A stretch of DNA of 13,914 bases, from assembly GCA_041687295.1 (NCBI GenBank), contig JAWLCG010000098.1, positions 1-13,914 on the forward strand, read 5' to 3'. The notes beneath the pieces were generated by a model. The model worked only from the letters and a program-made list of their open reading frames with translations, ran no database searches and was not told where the DNA came from. How positions within the stretch are numbered: the first letter of the stretch is position 1; every line of letters begins with the position of its first letter. Position numbers and translations under genes: made by a program. Of the stretch, positions 5,951 through 11,509 are shown in pieces. The DNA is from JAWLCG01 sp041687295 (lineage in GTDB: Bacteria > Planctomycetota > Phycisphaerae > SM23-33 > FEN-1343).

Positions 5951-5990
5951 CAGGGCGGCCCGTCCCACGACGGGCCGCCCTGCTGCTTTT
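5951..5990 (+). terminator. Intrinsic terminator after LysM gene
   Basis: A perfect 14-bp GC-rich stem, arms 5951-5964 and 5969-5982, closes loop CCAC and is followed by CTGCTTTT. It begins 21 bp past the stop codon. This is the clearest terminator in the window. Confidence 0.9.
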
Positions 5991-6010
5991 GCCGGCCTCG
6001 TTAGCGGCCG

Positions 6011-6051
6011 AAGGTGGGACGCCGCGGCTTCGCCGCTCTGTCCCAGCCTAC
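6011..6051 (+). repeat. GTAGGCTGGGAC-type repeat, copy 2
   Basis: Begins AAGGTGGGACGCCGCGGC and ends CTGTCCCAGCCTAC. It is the inverse of 4123-4157 with about six extra central bases that add a GCGGC-TTC-GCCGC hairpin. Confidence 0.75.
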
Positions 6052-6059
6052 TGGACTGT

Positions 6060-6090
6060 CCAGGCTGGAATGTGAGGTAGCCCGCTCCGC
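6060..6090 (+). repeat. 31-bp repeat, copy 1
   Basis: Starts CCAGGCTGGAATGTGAGG and ends TAGCCCGCTCCGC. The copy at 11344-11374 differs at one base, in the same orientation. It is adjacent to the previous repeat. Confidence 0.8.
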
Positions 6091-6189
6091 CTGTCCGCCA
6101 GGGGAGGGTGCAGGCTGCATCCCCGGGCGCTGCTGAGCCTGCAGGCGGTTGGGCAGAGGCATCTACCCACCCCCCGCTCGAGCCCTCAA

Positions 6190-6408
6190 GGGCCGTGGAT
6201 CGGAGCCCCGAAGGGGCGCCAGTTTTTAGCCGGGGGCGTGAGCCCCCGGAACAGGCGTCCCCCAATGCGCAGAGCCCCGAAGGGGCGGCAGTGCCGTACC
6301 GTTGCGCACTGCCGCCCCTTCGGAGCTCAACTCGTAACATACGACTTACCGGGGGCTTACGCCCCCGGCTAAAGACTGCCGCCCTTTCAGGGCTGCGATC
6401 CACGCCCC
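6190..6408. repeat. Nested inverted-repeat element, about 220 bp
   Basis: Outer arms 6190-6249 and 6349-6408 are inverted copies, 53 of 60 bases matching. Each arm contains two small palindromes, around GCCCC-GAA-GGGGC and GCCGGGGGC...GCCCCCGG. Between them lies a second inverted pair, 6273-6293 and 6307-6327, matching at 20 of 21 bases and repeating part of the arm motif. A weaker match extends the arms to about 6179-6418. No transposase lies nearby. The pattern resembles REP/BIME palindrome clusters moved by RAYT-type transposases elsewhere; that link is inferred. Confidence 0.8.
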
Positions 6409-6538
6409 TTTCAGAGGCTCCGAACCGGCCGGTCCGGCCTCGGGACGCCGAGGCGCTCAGTCGTGAGCTGGCAGAACCGCAGGGGCGGAACTCAGCATTC
6501 CAGCTGGACGCTCCACTACTGCAGCCGGCCCCTCCGAG

Positions 6539-6557
6539 CAGCCACGGCACCCGGATG
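6539..6557 (+). repeat. Half arm of the MITE-like element
   Basis: CAGCCACGGCACCCGGATG matches 4320-4338 with two differences. Only the outer arm is present, with no matching inverted partner nearby, so this looks like a solo or remnant end. Confidence 0.65.
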
Positions 6558-6572
6558 CTCCGGGGGAGTTCC

Positions 6573-6613
6573 GAAGACCCCGGGCAAGCCCGAGGCTATA
6601 TAGGGACATACGG
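6573..6613 (+). repeat. 41-bp repeat family 1, copy D
   Basis: Contains GAAGACCCCGGGCAAGCCCG and ends in CTATATAGGGACATACGG. It differs from copy B at two positions, one of which breaks a stem pair. Confidence 0.88.
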
Positions 6614-6670
6614 CGGTGACGGACGCCGTCGCCCCCGGGCGAGGGCCGCCCTGCTTGTCTGGAACTCTGG

Positions 6671-6725
6671 AACCCTCTGTGCTTCTTCTCTCCGTGTCCT
6701 CTGTGTCCTCTGTGGCCCATCCTCG
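6671..6725 (-). repeat. 9-bp-unit CACAGAGGA repeat, copy 2
   Basis: Minus strand reads CACAGAGGACACAGAGGA, then a diverged unit and AGAAGAAGCACAGAGGG. It matches 4362-4415 closely and, as there, is followed on its right by repeat family 2. Confidence 0.8.
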
Positions 6726-6738
6726 CCGTTTCTTCTCC

Positions 6739-6771
6739 GCCCGGGCCTCGCTTCGCTCGAAGGGAGCCTAC
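6739..6771 (-). repeat. Repeat family 2, diverged copy at GH38 stop
   Basis: Minus strand begins GTAGGCTCCCTTCGAGCG and ends GAGGCCCGGGC. The TAG of its first four bases is the stop codon of the GH38 gene. The left stem arm has decayed. Confidence 0.6.
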
Positions 6772-9700
6772 TTCAGGCGCAGGCGGAGGGTCTGGATCTC
6801 GAAGGCGCGGAAGTCCAGCTGGACGGCGCCATCCTTGACCTTGAGCTCCTTCTGGACGTTCTCGAGCATGTCGCACCGCCCGGCCGAGACGATCGGCAGG
6901 TCGGTCCGCAGCGTGGCGCGGGTGGCGCAGCGCTTCGACTCGTACAGCCGAGCGATCAGGTCGCCCGAGCCGTCCTCGGCCACCTTGAGGGCTTCCAGGA
7001 CGAGGTTATCCGCGTCGAGGCTCAGGACGCACCGGCCGCCGGCGTCGCCGTCGACAGTGACCACCGGCACGTTGAGCTGGTAGCCCTCCCGCACGACGCC
7101 GCACTCGGCCAGCGAGCCGTTCCAGGCGTAGAACGAGTAGGTGAAGCTCTGCCGCCCGCGGTCGGCGTGCATGTCCGGGGCCAGGGGCGCCCGCAGCAGC
7201 GTCAGGCGGATGCTCGAGCCGATGACGTTCAGGCCGTACTTGCAGTCGTTGAGCACGCCGAAGCCGCGGTTCTCCTCGGCCAGGGCGGACCACTTGTGAT
7301 TGGCGACCTCGAAGCGGTCGGCGTCGTAGGGTCGGCTGGCGTGGTTGGGCCGGCGGAGGTGGCCGAACTGGATCTCGTGGATCGCCTCGTGGGCGTGGAC
7401 GTCGACGTCGAAGGCGACCTTGAGCAGCTTCTGACGCTCCTGCCAGTCGATGACGGTGTCGAAGTCGACCCGCCGGCTTCCGCGGCGCAGGCGGATGACC
7501 TGCTCCATCATCGACTCGTTGACCTTCCTCCGCACCCGCACGGCCCCGAGCAGCGGGCCCTCGGCGAGCACCTCGATCTCGGCCGGCGCGTCCAGCGGGA
7601 CCGGCACGGCCTGGTAGGTGCTGTCGATGTCCCAGGCCTCGAAGTTGGTCGGCACGTCGCGGAACATCAGCAGCTCGTTGCACAGGCCCTTGGCCCACTC
7701 GCGCCGGGTCTGCTTGTCGAAGATGCTCGTGATCCGCCCGAACCGGTCGAGCTTCACGCGGAGCTGGTCGTTCTCCAGGCCGGCGGCGGTGGCCTTGACA
7801 CCGCCCTTGACGGCGGGGCCGGCCTCGGCGAGCTTCACGCTCGTCCAGCCACAGGCCGGCACGGTCACCTCGACGAAGTTCTGGCCGTCGATCACCTGCA
7901 CGGGCAGGGCGTGGCCCTCGGCGTCGACGGCGCCGCCGGCCGCCCCGGGCAGGGCGACCACCTCCGTCCGCGGCCAGCTCAGCGAGTTGAGCACCGTGAC
8001 GGCGCCGCCGGGCTGGCCGTCGCCGACCAGCGCCCCGGCCGCCTGCTGCGTAAGCGTCTGAGCGTCGGCGATGACCTGGGCGTAGCTGGCCTCGGCCTCT
8101 TCGTAGACGCGCTGGATCGACGAGCCGGGCAGGATGTCGTGGAACTGGTTGAGCAGCACCGCCCGCCAGTTGGCCTCGAACCGCTCGGCCGGCACGGCGT
8201 AGCCGCTCAGCGCCGAGGCGATGGCCGACCACGCCTCCGCCTCGCGCAGGGCCAGCTCGCTCTTGCGGTTGCCCTTCTTGGTCTTGGCCTGGCTGGTCAG
8301 CGTGCCGCGGTGGCACTGGAAGTAGAGCTCGCCGACGTAGCGGTCGTCGGGGGGCCCGAGCTTGACCAGGTCGCTGAAGAACTCGGCCGGGCTGGCGAAC
8401 TTGACCTTGGGGCAGCCCTCCAGGTCGGCCATCCGTCGGCCGATCTCGAGGTGCTCACGGGTGGGCCCGCCGCCGCCGTCGCCCCAGCCGAACGGGAATG
8501 CGCGGATCGAGTAGCCGTCCTTCTGCCGCCGCTCCTTCCATCGCTTGATCGTCTGGACGGGCTTGAGCTGGGCGTTGTAGTCGTTATGCAGCTGGACCAG
8601 CACGGCCGAGCCGTCGATGCCCTCCCACCAGAAGGTCTCTTTGGGGAACGGGTCGCCGCCGTTGTAGGTCCAGAAGATCTTCTGCGTGCTGAAGTACTTC
8701 ACGCCGCAGCCGGCCATGATCTGCGGCATCGCGCCGCTGTAGCCGAACACGTCGGGCAGCCAGAGCAGCTCGCTCTCGACGCCGAACTGCTCGCGGAAGT
8801 AGCGCTTGCCGTAGAGGAACTGGCGGATGAGGGCCTCGCCGCCGGAGACGTTGGTGTCGGCCTCGACCCACATACCGCCGTCGGCGATGACGTTGCCCTT
8901 CTTCACCGCGGCCTTGACCTTCTCGAACAGCGCGGGGTAGCGGTTCTGCACCATCCAGTATAGGTGGGCCTGGCTGTGCAGGAAGGGGTACTCGGGGTAC
9001 TCGGCGGCCAGGGCGAGCTGGTTGGCCAGTGTGCGGGCGGCCTTGCGCTCGGTCTCAGCCAGGGGCCATAGCCACGCCACGTCGAGGTGGGCATGGCCAA
9101 AGGCGTACATCGTGGGCACGGTCGAGCCGTTGCGCTTCTCGAGCAGCGGGGCAAGCCGTTTGCGGGCCTCGGCGACGCGCTGGGCGAACGCGTCGCGGTC
9201 CAGCTCGTAGGCGACGATCGCCGTGAAGTCGCGCAGGGCTGCGTCGATCTCCTGCACCCGCAGGCTGTCGTCGTCCATGGCGTGGCGCAGCTCGGCGAGG
9301 GTCTCGACGTCCATGGCCAGCTGGTAGGTATCCTCCTGCCAGATGCCGATGCTGCTGGGCGCGACGTGCCGCTGGGCCGCCGGCGGCTCTGGCACGCTGA
9401 CGCGTCCCGGCGGCATGGGGCCGGCCGCACAGGGCGTCGGGCCGTGACCGGCGTAGCTCTCGACGAGGATGTCGTAGGCCTGGCCGGGCTTGCCGTCGGT
9501 CGCCAGGGTGATGAAGCAGTGCTGGCCGTCCCATGCGCCGGCCAGCTCGCCGTTGATCCAGACCACGCTGTGGGCGTTGACGCCCAGGCGCAGGGCGATC
9601 CGCAGACCGGCGGCCTCAGCGGGCAGCTCGGCATGGCAGCGGAACCAGGCGTACTCCCACTTGGCGCCCCAGGTCTTGCCGGGGGGGAACGGCTCGAACG

Positions 9701-9845
9701 ACCGCTGCCGGGCCTGCTCGGGCGTGAGCTGGTCGCTGGTGACGAACCCCTCCAGGGCCAGCTCGGCCAGCTCGGTGTAGAAGTGGTTGGGCAGCTCCTT
9801 GCGCCACTGGTCCAGCCGCTTGTGCCATTCCAGGCTCAGGGACAT
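6768..9845 (-). CDS. Alpha-mannosidase, glycoside hydrolase family 38
   Basis: A 1025-residue retaining, metal-dependent exo-alpha-mannosidase. Layout matches the cytosolic MAN2C1/Ams1 class: an N-terminal ancillary beta domain (about 1-240), catalytic barrel (about 243-505) starting YAFGHAHLDVAWLWPL with metal ligands His253 and Asp255, nucleophile Asp365 in LLWLPDVFGYSGAMPQIM, middle helical domain (about 510-600) with NQFHDILPGSS carrying ligand His569, and large C-terminal beta domains. No signal peptide, so it works inside the cell, probably on imported mannosides. ATG 9845 is chosen because AGGAG lies 8 nt upstream and MSLSLEWHKRLDQW is the first family-like segment; the frame stays open to 10172 through repeats. 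A promoter (TTGACG/TATGCT) lies 75 bp upstream. It diverges from the DUF6786 and GH20-like genes. Substrate linkage cannot be read from sequence. Confidence 0.94.
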   Translation of the reverse strand: MSLSLEWHKRLDQWRKELPNHFYTELAELALEGFVTSDQLTPEQARQRSFEPFPPGKTWGAKWEYAWFRCHAELPAEAAGLRIALRLGVNAHSVVWINGELAGAWDGQHCFITLATDGKPGQAYDILVESYAGHGPTPCAAGPMPPGRVSVPEPPAAQRHVAPSSIGIWQEDTYQLAMDVETLAELRHAMDDDSLRVQEIDAALRDFTAIVAYELDRDAFAQRVAEARKRLAPLLEKRNGSTVPTMYAFGHAHLDVAWLWPLAETERKAARTLANQLALAAEYPEYPFLHSQAHLYWMVQNRYPALFEKVKAAVKKGNVIADGGMWVEADTNVSGGEALIRQFLYGKRYFREQFGVESELLWLPDVFGYSGAMPQIMAGCGVKYFSTQKIFWTYNGGDPFPKETFWWEGIDGSAVLVQLHNDYNAQLKPVQTIKRWKERRQKDGYSIRAFPFGWGDGGGGPTREHLEIGRRMADLEGCPKVKFASPAEFFSDLVKLGPPDDRYVGELYFQCHRGTLTSQAKTKKGNRKSELALREAEAWSAIASALSGYAVPAERFEANWRAVLLNQFHDILPGSSIQRVYEEAEASYAQVIADAQTLTQQAAGALVGDGQPGGAVTVLNSLSWPRTEVVALPGAAGGAVDAEGHALPVQVIDGQNFVEVTVPACGWTSVKLAEAGPAVKGGVKATAAGLENDQLRVKLDRFGRITSIFDKQTRREWAKGLCNELLMFRDVPTNFEAWDIDSTYQAVPVPLDAPAEIEVLAEGPLLGAVRVRRKVNESMMEQVIRLRRGSRRVDFDTVIDWQERQKLLKVAFDVDVHAHEAIHEIQFGHLRRPNHASRPYDADRFEVANHKWSALAEENRGFGVLNDCKYGLNVIGSSIRLTLLRAPLAPDMHADRGRQSFTYSFYAWNGSLAECGVVREGYQLNVPVVTVDGDAGGRCVLSLDADNLVLEALKVAEDGSGDLIARLYESKRCATRATLRTDLPIVSAGRCDMLENVQKELKVKDGAVQLDFRAFEIQTLRLRLK

Positions 9846-9919
9846 TGGCCTATCTCCTGCGGGGGTGCGGGGATCACGGTCCATCGCCGGGCCGGATAGC
9901 CCCGGCCGGCACTGGGCGC

Positions 9920-9949
9920 AGCATACGCGCGCCCCGCCCCTCGCGTCAA
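9920..9949 (-). promoter_or_regulatory. GH38 gene promoter
   Basis: Minus strand -35 TTGACG (9944-9949), 18-bp spacer, -10 TATGCT (9920-9925), giving a leader of about 68 nt. The -10 box equals that of the LysM gene. Confidence 0.5.
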
Positions 9950-9995
9950 CGCGGGCCCAGCGATTCCCCAGGTCGAGTCGTAGGCCGGTCGACTT

Positions 9996-10084
9996 GTAGG
10001 CCGGGTCGAGCGTCGCGCGGCCCGGCAACGAAGGCGGACCCGGCCTCCATCCTGCCGGGCCTCGCTCCGCTCGACCCGGCCTAC
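9996..10084. repeat. Inverted pair of repeat family 2
   Basis: Copy 9996-10027 and copy 10053-10084 face each other across 25 bp and match at 29 of 32 bases, so the pair can form a long hairpin. Each begins or ends GTAGGCCGGGTCGAGCG. A truncated third piece, GTAGGCCGGTCGAC, lies just left (from 9980). Confidence 0.85.
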
Positions 10085-10117
10085 GAAGACCCCCGGCATG
10101 CCGGGGGCTATATGGAC
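10085..10117 (+). repeat. Repeat family 1, diverged copy E
   Basis: GAAGACCCCCGGCATGCCGG continues to CTATATGGAC. The hairpin is kept although its bases differ from copies A and B, and the tail after CTATATGG is lost. It directly abuts repeat family 2. Confidence 0.75.
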
Positions 10118-10133
10118 GGGCCGCAGGGGGCCC

Positions 10134-10161
10134 TTGCCCTGGGCGGCCGGGGCGGTACAGT
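10134..10161 (+). promoter_or_regulatory. Candidate promoter of DUF6786 gene
   Basis: -35 TTGCCC (10134-10139), 16-bp spacer, -10 TACAGT (10156-10161), leader of about 31 nt. Each box matches four of six consensus bases. Confidence 0.42.
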
Positions 10162-10198
10162 GAGAGGGGCACACGGGTGCCGACAAGGAGATACCGCC

Positions 10199-11335
10199 AT
10201 GGCCCACCGCTACCAGGACGACCTCGCGCTGCTGCGCGACCATACCGACGTCATCGAGCTGACCCTCGGCCCGGCCCGCGTGGCCATCGCCCCGAACTAC
10301 CAGGGGCGGATCATGACCAGCACGCTGGCCGGCGGCGACGGCCAGAGCTTCGGCTGGCTCAACCGCGACCACATCGCCAGCGACACCGTCGACCGCCGCT
10401 TCAACAACTTCGGCGGCGAGGACCGCCTCTGGCTGGGCCCCGAGGCCGGGCAGTTCGGCCTGTGGTTCCGCCGCGGCGAGCCCTTCGACACCGAGCACTG
10501 GCGCACGCCGGAGGGCTTCAACGAGGGCAGCTTCAACCTCGAGAGCCGCTCGGACCACTCCGTCCACATGACCAAGGTCTTCACCGTCGTCAACGCCATT
10601 GGCACCGCCTTCGACTGCGCGATCCGGCGCGAGGTGAACCTGCTCGAGCCGGCCCAGCTGGCCCGCTCCCTCGCCGTGGAGATGCCCGAGGGGCTATCCG
10701 CGGTGGGCTTCGAGTCGGTCAACGTCCTGACCAACGCGGGCCACGACGCCTGGACGCGCCGGCACGGCCTGCTGAGCGTGTGGATCGTGGGCCAGTTCAT
10801 CCCCCTCTCGGCCGGGCGGATCGTCGTGCCCTTCCGCCCCGGCCCCGACTCGACGATGGGCCCGCGGGCCACGACGGACTACTTCGGCCCCGTACCCGCC
10901 GAGCGGCTGACGGTCGCCGACGACCACCTGCGGCTGACCGGCGACGGGCGCTACCGCTGCAAGCTGGGCATCTCGCCCCACCGCGCCCGCGACGTGCTGG
11001 GCAGCTACGACGCCCAGGCCGGCACGCTGACGCTGGTGCAGTTCAGCCTGCCCGACGACGCGGGCCGACGGCCCTACGTCAACAGCCTCTGGAAGATCCA
11101 GGACGACCCCTTCGCCGGCGACGTCGTCAACGTCTACAACGACGGCGAGGAGGTGCCCGGCGAGGGCCAGCTCGGCCCCTTCTATGAGCTGGAGACCTCC
11201 AGCCCCGCCGCCGACCTCAACCCCGGCGGCCGACTGATCCACACCCACCGCACGATGCACTTCGCCGGCGACGTCGATAAGCTCGACGCCCTCGCCCGGG
11301 CCGTGCTCGGCGTGGGGGTGACGGACCCGGCGTAG
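10199..11335 (+). CDS. DUF6786 family protein, mutarotase-like
   Basis: A 378-residue protein of a family without an assigned reaction. Recognised from NYQGRIMTST (residues 33-42), SFGWLNRDHI (50-59) and the signature FGGEDRLWLGPEAGQF (71-86), with C-terminal GPFYELETSSPA (326-337) and HTHRTMHF (348-355). The YELE and histidine-rich end suggest a galactose-mutarotase-like beta sandwich acting on sugars; this fold is inference. Many relatives are exported lipoproteins, whereas this one has no signal peptide. ATG 10199 is supported by AAGGAG 8 nt upstream; the frame open from 9845 is repeat DNA. Tandem stops TAGTAG close the gene. It lies between a divergent GH38 mannosidase and a GH20-like enzyme, pointing to sugar handling in the same pathway, perhaps anomer interconversion or a missing hydrolytic step. 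Confidence 0.82.
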   Translation: MAHRYQDDLALLRDHTDVIELTLGPARVAIAPNYQGRIMTSTLAGGDGQSFGWLNRDHIASDTVDRRFNNFGGEDRLWLGPEAGQFGLWFRRGEPFDTEHWRTPEGFNEGSFNLESRSDHSVHMTKVFTVVNAIGTAFDCAIRREVNLLEPAQLARSLAVEMPEGLSAVGFESVNVLTNAGHDAWTRRHGLLSVWIVGQFIPLSAGRIVVPFRPGPDSTMGPRATTDYFGPVPAERLTVADDHLRLTGDGRYRCKLGISPHRARDVLGSYDAQAGTLTLVQFSLPDDAGRRPYVNSLWKIQDDPFAGDVVNVYNDGEEVPGEGQLGPFYELETSSPAADLNPGGRLIHTHRTMHFAGDVDKLDALARAVLGVGVTDPA

Positions 11336-11343
11336 TAGACCGC

Positions 11344-11374
11344 CCAGGCTGGAATGTAAGGTAGCCCGCTCCGC
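11344..11374 (+). repeat. 31-bp repeat, copy 2
   Basis: Starts CCAGGCTGGAATGTAAGG; one base differs from 6060-6090. It follows the DUF6786 stop codons by 6 bp. Confidence 0.8.
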
Positions 11375-11435
11375 TTCGCTGCGCGAACCTGCACACCCTA
11401 CCTCCCGGTCGGGGGCCGAATCCGGTTTTGGGGGC

Positions 11436-11464
11436 TGGACGCTGCCCGGCCGGCCGGGTAGGCT
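11436..11464 (+). promoter_or_regulatory. Weak promoter candidate for GH20-like gene
   Basis: TGGACG (11436-11441), 17-bp spacer, TAGGCT (11459-11464), leader of about 39 nt. The -10 match is poor and TAGGCTGGG is also the end of a repeat type seen at 4123, so the gene may instead be read through from the DUF6786 gene 174 bp upstream. Confidence 0.25.
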
Positions 11465-11509
11465 GGGGCCCCGTCGGAACCAGATCATTCAATCGTTGAG
11501 AGGATAGCC

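Larger units (their letters stand above)
5991..6767. other. 777-bp repeat-only stretch
   Basis: No protein or RNA gene is supported. It holds six repeat units in a row: 6011-6051, 6060-6090, the nested inverted repeat 6190-6408, a half arm of the MITE-like element (6539-6557), repeat family 1 (6573-6613), the 9-bp-unit repeat (6671-6725) and repeat family 2 (from 6739). Positions 6410-6538 show no structure I recognise. The long open frames here are antisense or noncoding. Confidence 0.7.
9846..10198. other. Divergent control region between GH38 and DUF6786 genes
   Basis: These 353 bp hold two ribosome sites (AGGAG 9854-9858 minus; AAGGAG 10185-10190 plus), two core promoters facing outward (9920-9949 and 10134-10161), and between them a block of repeats (9977-10117). 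No gene is present. No operator palindrome distinct from the repeats was found. Confidence 0.65.

Noticed and set aside
6190..6408. Complete insertion sequence
   Set aside because: There is no transposase frame between the arms and the interior is only 99 bp.
6457..6876. 139-residue His-Arg-Gly repeat protein on the minus strand
   Set aside because: It comes from the CACAGAGGA noncoding repeat and overlaps the GH38 end; no ribosome site.
6108..8963. 951-residue plus-strand open frame
   Set aside because: Begins in repeat DNA and runs antisense to GH38; valine/leucine/aspartate-rich composition typical of a shadow frame.
2639..10117. CRISPR array from the 41-bp repeats
   Set aside because: Copies are kilobases apart, in both orientations and without uniform spacers or cas genes.
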